Assembly: GCA_003667245.1 (NCBI GenBank)
Contig: RCNN01000580.1
Span: forward strand, 1 to 36,047
Length of the DNA: 36,047 bases
Direction: 5' to 3'
Origin: Heterostelium multicystogenum
Taxonomy: Eukaryota > Evosea > Eumycetozoa > Acytosteliales > Acytosteliaceae
Below the pieces are notes generated by a model. That model ran no database searches, had not been told where the DNA came from, and saw only the letters and a program-made list of their open reading frames with translations. The first letter of the stretch is position 1. Every line of letters begins with the position of its first letter. The position numbers and the translations under genes are program-made. This document shows positions 17,494 through 26,508 of the stretch, in pieces.

Positions 17494-19317
17494 TCAAATT
17501 GCAACGAAGTGGCCCGCGGCGACCTCGCGGTAACTGATCGGCGGAGCCTTGTAGCCCACCTCGTAAATCCTGCTGGGCACGCTCTCCTCCATCAGGCTGA
17601 ACGGCTTTCTGGGCACGTTCAGGTCCGCCGAGGGCACCGCGCTCAGCAACCTTTGGGTGTAAGGGTGCTGAGGCTGCTCGAACACTGACTGGCGTGGCCC
17701 GATCTCAACGATGCGTCCGTGGTACATCACCCCGACCCGGTGGCTGACCCGCTCGACCACCGCCAGGTCATGGGAAATAAACAGGAATGAAATGCCCATC
17801 TCGCGCTGCAGGTCCTGCAGGAGATTAATCACCTGGGCTTGAATGGACACGTCCAGCGCCGAGACGGCTTCATCGGCGATGATCAGCTTCGGAGACAGAG
17901 TCAGCGCCCGCGCGATGCAGATCCGCTGTCGCTGCCCACCCGAGAACTCGTGCGGATAGCGTTGTGCATGCTCCGCCGACAGCCCCACCTTCTCCAGCAA
18001 TATTCGCACCTGCTTTCGTGCTTGCGCGCCATGTGCAATGCCATGAACATGCAGCGGCTCCAGCAGGCTGTTCTCGATCGTGAGACGCGGGTTCAGGGAT
18101 GCATAGGGATCCTGGAAGACCATCTGGATATCGCGGCGCAGCGAGTTCATATCGCTCTTGTTCAACGTCGTAAGGTTCTTGCCACCGAAAACGATATTCC
18201 CGCCCTGTATCGGCATCAGCCCGGCAATCGCACGAGCGCTGGTGGATTTCCCGCACCCGGACTCGCCCACCAGGGCCAGCGTTTCACCTGAGTAGATATC
18301 AAAGTCGATGCCTTCGACGGCATGCACACGGCGCCGGACCTTCCCGAGGAGACCACCTTTGAGGTCGTACCGAATGGACAACGACTCGACTCTGAGCACC
18401 GGCGGACTCTGGTAGTCCGGGGCCACGCCAGGCGCAGGTTCTGCACCCGCTGCGACGTCATCATCGATCAAGGCAAATTTTGCGGGAAGTTGAGTGCCAC
18501 GCATTGAGCCGATTTTTGGAACAGCCGCCAGCAATGCCCGGGTGTAGGGCTGCTTGGGCTCCTGCAGCACTGCCCTTGCCGGACCTTGCTCAACGGTCTC
18601 GCCTTTCTTCATCACCATCACATGGTCTGCGACTTCCGCCACCACGCCCATATCGTGGGTGATAAAGATCACACCCATGGCCAGGCTATCTTGCAGCTCC
18701 TTGATAATCCGCAGGATCTGCGCCTGCACCGTCACATCCAACGCTGTGGTCGGCTCGTCGGCGATCAGCAGTGTGGGCTCGCAGACTAGCGACATCGCAA
18801 TCATGATCCGTTGGCGCATGCCGCCGGAAAGCTCATGGGGAAACCGGTTCATGACCTGCTTCGCATCCGGAATACGCACCAGGTCCAGCATGCGTAATGC
18901 CTGGGCTTCGGCTTGCGCACGGCTGCACCGCTGATGCAGCAAGATGCCTTCGATGAGTTGCGCGCTGATCTTGAAGACCGGATTCAGCGAAGTCATGGGC
19001 TCCTGAAAGATCATCGACATGGACGAGCCCCGCAGTGTGCGCATGACAGACTCGGGCGCCGCCACCAGGTCGACAATCTGGTTATTCCTGGTTTGCAGCT
19101 CCATCGAGCCCGAAAGCACCCGTCCGCCGGCGCGCTTGATCAGGCCCATCATCGCCATTGAGGTGACGGATTTGCCGGAGCCGGACTCACCCACGATCGC
19201 CAGCGTCTGACCGCGCATCACCTCGAAGGACACATCGCGCACCACCGGCGTCTCGCGCCCTCTGGTGCCGAAGCCGACACTCAGGTTTTTCACCCGGGCT
19301 ACCAAATTCTCGTTCAT
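17494..19317 (-). CDS. Peptide/opine-type ABC importer, fused double ATPase (DppD-DppF / GsiA-like)
   Basis: An intact 607-residue protein carries two nucleotide-binding domains. Domain 1 (about residues 5-260) has Walker A GESGSGKS, signature LSGGMRQR and Walker B LLIADEPTTALD. Domain 2 (about 310-560) has GESGCGKS, FSGGQRQR and LIIADEAVSALD. Each domain ends with the oligopeptide-ATPase tail (KQPYTRALLAAVP and QHPYTQRLLSAVP). In Dpp/Opp systems these are usually two proteins; the fusion resembles glutathione importer GsiA. AAAGGAG precedes the ATG. It is the last gene of the operon, 11 bp after the lyase gene. It powers import through the two permeases encoded upstream. Confidence 0.92.
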   Translation of the reverse strand: MNENLVARVKNLSVGFGTRGRETPVVRDVSFEVMRGQTLAIVGESGSGKSVTSMAMMGLIKRAGGRVLSGSMELQTRNNQIVDLVAAPESVMRTLRGSSMSMIFQEPMTSLNPVFKISAQLIEGILLHQRCSRAQAEAQALRMLDLVRIPDAKQVMNRFPHELSGGMRQRIMIAMSLVCEPTLLIADEPTTALDVTVQAQILRIIKELQDSLAMGVIFITHDMGVVAEVADHVMVMKKGETVEQGPARAVLQEPKQPYTRALLAAVPKIGSMRGTQLPAKFALIDDDVAAGAEPAPGVAPDYQSPPVLRVESLSIRYDLKGGLLGKVRRRVHAVEGIDFDIYSGETLALVGESGCGKSTSARAIAGLMPIQGGNIVFGGKNLTTLNKSDMNSLRRDIQMVFQDPYASLNPRLTIENSLLEPLHVHGIAHGAQARKQVRILLEKVGLSAEHAQRYPHEFSGGQRQRICIARALTLSPKLIIADEAVSALDVSIQAQVINLLQDLQREMGISFLFISHDLAVVERVSHRVGVMYHGRIVEIGPRQSVFEQPQHPYTQRLLSAVPSADLNVPRKPFSLMEESVPSRIYEVGYKAPPISYREVAAGHFVAI

Positions 19318-19328
19318 GAGGCGCTCCT

Positions 19329-20834
19329 TTAATCGACGATCGCCGAGATGGCCGCGTCAAGGTCGGCACGGGATTGATCGACCTTGCGCCGGCTCTGCGC
19401 AACCCACTCGCGGTCCTGCTCCAGCTCGTTCTGGGCGATCGACAATAATCGCCGGACCTCGTCCGGGCCGACGCCGCCCGCGGAAGTGCGGGTCTCGACA
19501 AAACGGCGCGGGTTCAAAGCATCGCGGACCTGGGCATCCGAGTAGCCCAGGGTTGAGCCGACAGTTTCCACGCTGGCTTGATCCAGTGCGGCGCCGGTCA
19601 CCCCGGCAGGAGCCACGCCCTCGTACAGGCAGTTACGCACCAGGCGGGCCACGATGTGGTGGACCTGGCGGAAAGAGATGCCCCGGTCCCGAACGATCAC
19701 ATCGGCGAGGTTGCTGGCGGTGCACCAACTCCCGGAGAGCAGGGCTGTCATCCGGTCCTCATGCACCACCAGGGTTTCAATGATGCCGGTAAACAGGTCC
19801 AACATGCCTTCGGTGGTGGCCAGCGCATCATGGATCAACGGCAGGTCGCGCATCGCCTGGTCGCCGGTGCCTTCGGACCGGAAAGTGGCCAGGGCCGTGC
19901 TGAGCCAGGTCACCGATCCACCTGCAGCTTTCTTGATGGTTTCCAAGCCGCTGGGGTTTTTCTTCTGCGGGAAAATACTGCTGGTGCCGCAATAGCCGTC
20001 GTGGCTTTCCACCGTTCCAAATTCGACGCTCGACCAGATATGCAGGTCGGTTGCCAGGTCGTTCAGGTCGGCCATGACAAAGGACAATGCGCCAATCGTC
20101 TCTGCTGCGTACCATGCTTCGCGGCCCAGCTTGGAGTTTTCTACCAGGCTGTCGAACCCCAACAGGTGCGTGGTGCGCCCACGGTCCAGCGGCCAGGACG
20201 TGCCGGCCAGGCCGACGGCACCAAGGGGGTTGCGATTGACCCGGGTGTAAGCGTGCATCAAGCGGCTGAAGCTGTCGTGCAGCCTCGACGTAAAACTCAA
20301 AAGGTAGTGGCCGAACACCCAGGGCTGGGCATGCTGCATATGGGTGTAGCCGGGCATGATGGTGCCCGAATGCGTGGAGGCCTTCTGAATCAACGCCACC
20401 TGGAACTCATTGATACGGTCCAGCACCGCCAGGATGCGCTTGCGGTCGTACAGGCGGCGTACCGTTGCCCCTTGGTCTATCCGGCTGCGGCCGGTGTGCA
20501 TCTGCCCGGCCGAGTCTTCGCCGATCCGGGAGAAAAGGTACGATTCAACCTGAAGTAGGAAGCTGCCTTTCTTTACATCAAACGGGAAGTCGGCGGGAAC
20601 CATGTCCCGAATCAACCGCAGCTCCGCGAGGATGGCTTGCCCGACCGACACAGAAAGAATCTGCTGTTCAACCAGCATCACGGTGTGCGCCAGGTCCACT
20701 TCGACAAACTCGTGAAACTGACGTTTCTCGGTCTCAAGTGCCGGAATATCATGGTACTTGACCATGCGTTCAGCGGGAGGAGCACTCAGGCGAGCGTCGG
20801 TTAACAGTGTTTCGTTGGCATGTAAATTCGACAT
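19329..20834 (-). CDS. Argininosuccinate-lyase-like enzyme (fumarase/aspartase superfamily)
   Basis: An intact 501-residue protein. Superfamily regions are GQMHTGRSRIDQGATVRRLY (ASL has GRSRND here), MPGYTHMQHAQPWVFGHYL with the catalytic His, and the flexible loop GTSSIFPQKKNPSGLE that holds the catalytic serine. The enzymes cleave a C-N bond by beta-elimination and release fumarate. It is longer than housekeeping ASL (about 457-470), with an N-terminal extension and Ile in place of a substrate-binding Asn. Its place inside an ABC import operon argues for catabolism of an imported N-substituted aspartate-like compound, as in EDDS lyase, and not arginine synthesis. The start is 5 bp after the binding-protein gene's stop. 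Confidence 0.8.
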   Translation of the reverse strand: MSNLHANETLLTDARLSAPPAERMVKYHDIPALETEKRQFHEFVEVDLAHTVMLVEQQILSVSVGQAILAELRLIRDMVPADFPFDVKKGSFLLQVESYLFSRIGEDSAGQMHTGRSRIDQGATVRRLYDRKRILAVLDRINEFQVALIQKASTHSGTIMPGYTHMQHAQPWVFGHYLLSFTSRLHDSFSRLMHAYTRVNRNPLGAVGLAGTSWPLDRGRTTHLLGFDSLVENSKLGREAWYAAETIGALSFVMADLNDLATDLHIWSSVEFGTVESHDGYCGTSSIFPQKKNPSGLETIKKAAGGSVTWLSTALATFRSEGTGDQAMRDLPLIHDALATTEGMLDLFTGIIETLVVHEDRMTALLSGSWCTASNLADVIVRDRGISFRQVHHIVARLVRNCLYEGVAPAGVTGAALDQASVETVGSTLGYSDAQVRDALNPRRFVETRTSAGGVGPDEVRRLLSIAQNELEQDREWVAQSRRKVDQSRADLDAAISAIVD

Positions 20835-20839
20835 TTAAA

Positions 20840-22419
20840 TCACCGCTCAATAAGTTCTACATTCGTCAAATCGATGGTCCCTTCATAATCGACATCCAGG
20901 CCATTCAACGCTTTACGCACACCAATTATTTGCTCCTGGTCAAACAGCGGCAGATTGTCCGGGTCTTGTTCCCATAGAATCTGCTGAATCTGGCCGTAAT
21001 AGGACATGCGTGTTTTTTCATCCAGTTCACGCGAGGCCAACTGAAGTAATTTGTCTACCTGAGGGTTGCTGTAACCCGTGAGATTCTGCGGGTCGCCGCT
21101 GGACAACTTTCGACGCAAACGAATATCCGCGTCAGATATGCCCGTTCCCAGTAACCACATGTTTGCGTCATTGCTACCTTTGCCCGTGCCCTTGCCCGGC
21201 TCGGGGCGATACAAGTTCTTTTGATACGTTGCCCATTCCCATACCTTAAACTCGGTCTTCAGCCCCACGGCGTTAAGATAGCCTTGGACAACTTCCGAGA
21301 CCTGGCGATCTTTGGTATAGCGTCCCGCCGGGGTCCATATAACTACGGTGCCTGGATAACCGCCTGGATATACCTCGTTAATTATTTTTCTTGCCGCATC
21401 AGGGTCGTACTTCACCGGAGGGAATTCACGTCGGGCTTGCGTACCCTCCGGAAATGGGCCAGTGGGTACTTTTCCATATCCCAACAACACTTTGTCGACC
21501 AATGCCTGGCGATCAATCGCCATACTCACCGCCCTCCGTATGCGCGGGTCATCAAAGGGCGGTTTGGTCAGGTTCATTTCAAAGAACACCTGGAATGTGC
21601 TGGGTACCCGCAGCAAGGTGGATTTATTCAGTTCCTTTAATTCGATAGCCGCCTCGGGCGATAAATTTGCCGCGATATCCGCATTGTTCGTTCGCAGCTC
21701 TATGACTCGGGAAGAATCTTCCCTGACCGGACGGAACACGATGGTTTCCGGTTTTGCCGTTGTTCCATAAAAAGCGTTGTTCTTATGAATAACGGCCTGG
21801 TCGTTGGGTATCCAACTATCAAATACGTAGGGCCCGGTACCGACGGGATGGTGCCCATAAGCCCGTCCATATTTAACGACAGCGGCCGGACTGCTGATTG
21901 ACGAAGATTCTTTTGCCAGTAACTCCAACATTGTGGGTGACGGATTTTTTGTGGTGATGCGTAACTCATTCGGCGCTAGCGCATCCACCGAAGCTATATC
22001 CGCATAGTAGGACCGGTGCGGAGAACCGAGCTTGGGGTTCATGATTCGGTCCAGGTTAAACTTCACCGCTGCAGCATCAAACGCCGTGCCGTCATGAAAG
22101 GTAATTCCCGGTTTCAGGATAAAAATCCATTGCCGTCCATCCTCGGACCTTGACCATGACTGCGCCAAATCAGCTACAAACGTGTTATGCCCGTGACCGT
22201 CCCATGCGACCAACCGATTAAACAGGTGATTAATCACGTTATAGGAAGGCACACTGCGCGAAATCGCTGGGTCCAGGTATCGATATCAGCGCCTTGAACG
22301 AATGTCAGCTTCTTCAGGTCTTTGGCGTTGGCAACAAACGATAGGCCCGCCGACAGTCCAAGGATGCCGACAACAGCGAAACTCCGTATCAATACTTCCA
22401 GGCAATTCAGACGCCGCAT
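20840..22419 (-). CDS. ABC transporter substrate-binding protein, family 5 (DppA-like; one frame break)
   Basis: A signal peptide (FAVVGILGLSAGLSFVANA) precedes a periplasmic SBP_bac_5 protein: VINHLFNRLVAWDGHGHNTF, LAQSWSRSEDGRQWIFILKP, ITFHDGTAFDAAAVKFNLDR, GTGPYVFDSW, FEMNLTKPPFDDPRIRRAV and SMAIDRQALVDKVLLG. The size is about 526 residues. One C is missing near 22270, splitting the first 55 residues from the rest; the repaired joint reads DIDTLDPAIS. The family binds peptides, nickel chelates, opines and similar ligands. It is operon gene 3, and its codon use is visibly more AT-rich than its neighbours. Confidence 0.9.
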
Positions 22420-22481
22420 AATCTTTCTCGCTTGATAATTCTGGTGGACACACAGGGCGTGTTTAACCGCGCCGAACTCAT

Positions 22482-23345
22482 TTATGCGTTACGTGATTTC
22501 GGGTCGATATAGTCTCGCAACGCATCCCCCACAATGTTGAAACTCAATATGGTCAAAACCAGTGCAAATCCGGGCGCAATCAATACGTAGGGATGGGTGG
22601 TCAATAACGGCCGCGACTCGGCAATCATCGAGCCCCACTCCGGGGTGGGCGGCGGCGGGCCAAGCCCCAGAAAGCTGAGCCCGGAACCAATGAGGATTGC
22701 TTCAGCCAGCGAGACGGTGGCCTGGATAATGACCAGCGAACCGATATTCGGCAGGATATGTATCAGCAGCAGCCGCAGATCGCTGACGCCAATCGACTTG
22801 GAGGCCAATACAAACTCGCGGTTTCTCAATGCCATGACCGGCCCGGCAAAGAAACGCACGTAAATCGGGATCGTTGAAATGGCGATGGCCAGTGTCAGGC
22901 TTACTATGCTGTTGCCCGCCACCGTGATGACCAGAATGGCAACCAGTGTCCGGGGAAATGCAATCATCGAGTCCATGACCCGCATCACCACCCCGGCGAT
23001 GGCGCCGTTTGTAATAGCCACACGCCGCACCTAAAGCGATGCCAATGACCATCGCAATGCTGACACTTGAAACTGCGACGGTGAGCGTAATTCGTGCCCC
23101 CACACGACTCGACCCAACAAGTCACGGCCCAATTGGTCCGTGCCGAGCCAGGAACTTGCACCGGGCTCGACAAGGGACGTTGATAAGTTGATCTTGGTGA
23201 CCGAATCCCAATCAAACAACAAAGGGGCAGCTATCGCCGCAGCAACCATCACCAGGATCACGATCAATGAAGCAAACGCGAACCAGCGCTTATTGGAAAT
23301 AAGGAAACTGACAAAGCCCAACCGATATTTTTTCGGAAGTTTCAT
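22482..23345 (-). CDS. ABC transporter permease, DppC-like (frame breaks)
   Basis: The N-terminal helix (FASLIVILVMVAAAIAAPLL) and the SSWLGTDQLGRDLLGRVVWG motif are typical of DppC/OppC. After indels near 23095 (a G missing from a G run) and 23015 the protein continues DSMIAFPRTLVAILVITVAG and the EAA-like loop EFVLASKSIGVSDLRLLLIHI. It ends DPKSRNA after GLSFLGLGPPPPTPEWGSMI. ATG 23345 is preceded by GAGG and lies 7 bp after the DppB stop; an in-frame ATG at 23387 would overlap DppB. It forms the channel with the DppB-like partner. Confidence 0.88.
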
Positions 23346-23352
23346 ATCGGCC

Positions 23353-24273
23353 TCAGTTGTAAGTGACGCGAGGGTCGAGGACGCCATAAACCAAATCCAC
23401 CATTAAGTTGATAATTACCACCACCGCGGCAAACACAAGAACTGTGCCTTGGACGACATAAATATCCCGAGCCATGATTGCATCAATCAAGAGCCGCCCC
23501 ATTCCCGGCCAGGCAAATACTGTCTCGACAATAACCGCGCCACCCAGTAACCGGCCGAAGTCCATACCGAATACTGTCACCAATGGAATGGCCGCATTGG
23601 AAAGTGCATGCTTGAGTACTACCTTGTAACTCGGTACACCTTTCGCATAGGCAGTACGAATATAATCTTCCCTCAGCACATCCATCATGGTGGATCGGGC
23701 CAGCCGTGAAAAAGTTGCAACATACGGCAAACCAAGTGTCAAGGCCGGTAATATCAGGTGTTGCAGCCCGCCTCTGCCGGTCGGCGGCAACCATCCGAGG
23801 TTGGCTGAAAAGATCAGCATCAATATCAGTCCCAGAAAGAAGCCAGGCATTGATATGCCCAGAACTGCAACGGTGGTCAGCGAACTATCAAGGAAGCCTC
23901 TGGGCTTCAAAGCGGCCGCAATACCGAGGGGAACGCCAATGATGACGGCAAGCAACATTCCGGCAGCGGTCAGTTCAATCGTGGCGGGAAGAGTTCTGGC
24001 TATACCTTCGAGCACGGGCGTGAATGTCTGGAATGACTCGCCAAAATCACCCACGACAACTTTCCTGACATAAATAAGGTATTGATTGATTAGCGGCTTA
24101 TCCAATCCGTAGTTTTGCCTTATTTGCGCAACATCTTCCGCTGTTGCATCCGGACCTGCTGCCAGCTGCGCAGGATCTCCCGGAATAAAGTGCATGACCA
24201 GAAAGACCACAATGGAGACTCCCAGCAGCATCGGAAGCAGAAGTAACAACCTGCGGACGGTATAATTCAGCAC
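23353..24273 (-). CDS. ABC transporter permease, DppB-like, GTG start
   Basis: An intact 306-residue inner-membrane permease. It starts LNYTVRRLLLLLPMLLGVSI, with the family pattern HFIPGDPAQLAAGPDATAED, the GLDKPLINQYLIYV segment, GESFQTFTPV, and the EAA loop RTAYAKGVPSYKVVLKHAL. It ends VDLVYGVLDPRVTYN. AGAGGA precedes the GTG by six bases. It is the first gene of the ABC-lyase operon and is divergent from the LysR regulator across 198 bp. Confidence 0.92.
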   Translation of the reverse strand: MLNYTVRRLLLLLPMLLGVSIVVFLVMHFIPGDPAQLAAGPDATAEDVAQIRQNYGLDKPLINQYLIYVRKVVVGDFGESFQTFTPVLEGIARTLPATIELTAAGMLLAVIIGVPLGIAAALKPRGFLDSSLTTVAVLGISMPGFFLGLILMLIFSANLGWLPPTGRGGLQHLILPALTLGLPYVATFSRLARSTMMDVLREDYIRTAYAKGVPSYKVVLKHALSNAAIPLVTVFGMDFGRLLGGAVIVETVFAWPGMGRLLIDAIMARDIYVVQGTVLVFAAVVVIINLMVDLVYGVLDPRVTYN

Positions 24274-24377
24274 GCGCTATCCTCTTTTTTATTTTTACTT
24301 AAGCGGCACCCGATATTTAATAACGGGAACGGCTTTTCTTTGGTAAAACCACGCAACTAAATCATCGCGCCGTTACA

Positions 24378-24388
24378 TGCTTATAGCA
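24378..24388. promoter_or_regulatory. Short palindrome TGCT-TAT-AGCA upstream of ABC operon
   Basis: This 11-bp dyad is one of two symmetrical sites in the divergent region between the permease and LysR genes. It lies about 105 bp from the permease start and could be a secondary activator site. Confidence 0.3.
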
Positions 24389-24411
24389 AACCGGTAACAG
24401 GTTGGACGCAC

Positions 24412-24426
24412 ATAACAAAATGTTAT
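24412..24426. promoter_or_regulatory. LysR-type T-N11-A box (ATAAC-N5-GTTAT)
   Basis: ATAACAAAATGTTAT is a perfect 15-bp dyad that contains the T-N11-A pattern of LysR recognition sites. It lies 45 bp before the LysR ATG at 24472 and about 139 bp from the divergent permease GTG, a usual position for autorepression and activation of the divergent operon. Confidence 0.6.
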
Positions 24427-24471
24427 ACGCTCGCAAAAAATGCGCCCTCCAACATTCGATCGAGAGCTACA

Positions 24472-25393
24472 ATGAAACTCAATCCTCGCCAATTGGAAGC
24501 TTTCAGGGCGGTCATGCTCACCGGAAGCATGACTATCGCCGCCGAGGCACTTCAGGTCAGTCAACCGGCCATCAGCCGGCTCATCCGCGACCTCGAAATT
24601 GTCCTTTCCCTTCGACTGTTTCGCCGTGAAGGCAATCGCCTCATTCCCGGGCGGAAGCACAGGTGTTGTACGCGGAGGTGGACAAGTTTTATCAAGGCAT
24701 AGAACGCATCGAGCGGGTTGCAGAGGACCTTGTGACGCTGCGCACCGGCACATTGAGGATCAGTTCAATGAGCACGCTGGGGCTCAGTGTGGTGGCTGAG
24801 GGGGTATGCCGATTCGCGCGAAAGCACCCCGAGGTCAGAACCTCGTTGGATGTGCGCAACTCGGTGGGCATCCTGGAACTGACGTCTGCCAACCAGATCG
24901 ATATTGGTTTTGTGCAGATTCCTTCAGGGGAATATCCCGGGATCCAGGTGATCAACCTGCCACCCATCAGCGCGGTGTGCGTGATGCCGGCCAACGATAT
25001 GTTGGCCACCAAAGACGTGGTGACCCTGGAGGATTTGCACGGGCGACGCCTGATTACCCTGAACGCCAACAATCCTTTGCAGCGACGCATCACATCAGCC
25101 ATGGAGGCTCGGGGTGTTGCAGGCGTCTCCAGCGTTGAAACCACCGCCGCGCACTCCGCCTGCGGAATGGTGTCCGGGGGGCTCGGCATCACCGTGTGTG
25201 ATCCATTCACCGCCTCCTACTCGAAATACCCGGGCCTTACGTTCAGACCGCTGGACCAGGACATACCCTTCGAGTTTCGATGGTATTTCCGGGTCACCAG
25301 CAGCGCTCCAAGCTCGCCTCGGATTTCATGCAGGTCATGGAAGGTATCTTCAGGTCGGAGTTTATTTCCATGATTCCCCGTGAAGCGTACTAA
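24472..25393 (+). CDS. LysR-family regulator, NocR/OccR-like (frame breaks)
   Basis: The N-terminus [20 protein letters not shown] and the helix-turn-helix [18 protein letters not shown] resemble opine-responsive NocR/OccR regulators. After an indel near 24650 it continues [20 protein letters not shown] and [16 protein letters not shown]. After another near 25315 it ends with [13 protein letters not shown] before TAA 25391-25393. The restored length is about 305 residues. It is divergent from the ABC-lyase operon and is the likely substrate-responsive activator. Family membership is firm; the effector is unknown. Confidence 0.85.
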
Positions 25394-25405
25394 TCGCGAG
25401 TCACT

Positions 25406-26392
25406 TCAGTTCGTTGAGTAATTCAGCGGCACCCATTGCCACGCGGCGCCCTGACCACGCAAATGCCCCAGGCCGGGAAACGAGAGGTGCGCCGCGCCGA
25501 CCAGCGCGCCCTCTTTCGCAGCCAGGCTGAACACGGTCTCGCGGGCAGTGGTGGCGGCTTTCTTGTCCGTATCAAACTCGATAGTCACCGACGGGTCGGC
25601 AAACTGCACGGCACCGGCGTGGATCAGATCACCGGCGACAATCATCTTCTGGCCTTTGCTCTCAACCAGGTAGCTGGTGTGCCCCAGGGTATGGCCATAG
25701 CTGGACAGCGCCTTGAACCCCGGCAGGATCTCCCGCTGCCCTGGAAAGGCTGGAACTTTCCAAGCGCGATATACGGGTTCAAGGAAGCCATTGCACCCTT
25801 CGCGAACTCGGGTACGAAAGCTGTTGGCGTCGGCCGAGGCAGGCTCCAGCCTCGCCGGCGAGAGCCAGTAATCGGCGTCACGCTTGTCGGCGTGTACCGT
25901 GGCGTTCGGAAACACCATCACCCCTTCGGCAACCAGCCCACCCACGTGGTCCGGGTGCATGTGCGTGAGAAGGATGTCATCGACCTGCTCCGGCTTGTAG
26001 CCGGCTGCCTGCAGGTTGGCCGCGAGCTTGCCCAGGGTCGGCCCGAAGAGCGCACCAGCGCCGGTATCGATCAGGATGAGCCGAGTGCCGGTATTGACGA
26101 GATACGCGTTCGTCGAGGTCTCGGTGGGCACCCCGAGGAACGCCTTGCGCAGTGCGGTAGTGGTCTTGGCAGCCGGCTCATTCAGCAATTTGTCGAACGG
26201 TGCATCGATGGTGCCGTCACTCAGCGCGGTGACCTCGAAATCTCCAAGCATCGTGCGATAGTAACCAGGGGCCTGGGTTTTGACTTGGGGCGCGGCGGCA
26301 ACTGCCACCGCCGGTGCCGCGATGGCTCCCAGTGCCAGGGCAGCAGCAAGGGCCGTGTAATTCAACACGCGGGTAAATGTCAGCTTGGTCAT
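25406..26392 (-). CDS. Metallo-beta-lactamase-fold hydrolase, methyl-parathion-hydrolase-like
   Basis: A signal peptide (LAAALALGAIAAPAVAVAAA) precedes a protein strongly resembling the MPH/OPHC2 group: APGYYRTMLGDFEVTALSDG, KLLNEPAAKT, YLVNTGTRLILIDTGAGALF, the dinuclear-metal motif LTHMHPDHVGGL, YGHTLGHTSYLVES, VAGDLIHAGAVQFADPSVT and AAHLSFPGLGHL. The frame is open for 328 residues, but about 25745-25825 reads nonsense; a neighbouring frame there reads AKGAMASLNPYIALGKFQPF, the family sequence. Two compensating indels are therefore present. Relatives include organophosphate hydrolases and lactonases; the native substrate is unknown. A LysR gene lies upstream on the same strand. Confidence 0.85.
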   Translation of the reverse strand: MTKLTFTRVLNYTALAAALALGAIAAPAVAVAAAPQVKTQAPGYYRTMLGDFEVTALSDGTIDAPFDKLLNEPAAKTTTALRKAFLGVPTETSTNAYLVNTGTRLILIDTGAGALFGPTLGKLAANLQAAGYKPEQVDDILLTHMHPDHVGGLVAEGVMVFPNATVHADKRDADYWLSPARLEPASADANSFRTRVREGCNGFLEPVYRAWKVPAFPGQREILPGFKALSSYGHTLGHTSYLVESKGQKMIVAGDLIHAGAVQFADPSVTIEFDTDKKAATTARETVFSLAAKEGALVGAAHLSFPGLGHLRGQGAAWQWVPLNYSTN

Positions 26393-26508
26393 GGTGCAGC
26401 TCTCCAGTTGGAATCGGCGGCATCCTATTCAAGCGTTTTTTATAGTTGAAATCGAAACTCCGCACGCCAGGTATGTGTGGCGTAGATACCTGCCAGGGCC
26501 TGATGTCG

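Noticed and set aside
19578..20558. Plus-strand 326-codon open frame
   Set aside because: Antisense to the intact lyase-like gene, which has conserved superfamily motifs.
19329..20834. Housekeeping argH
   Set aside because: It is in an ABC import operon, is longer than ArgH, and has Ile in place of the Asn in GRSRND; kept as ASL-like enzyme instead.
25436..26449. Plus-strand 337-codon open frame
   Set aside because: Antisense to the MPH-like gene and without recognisable features.
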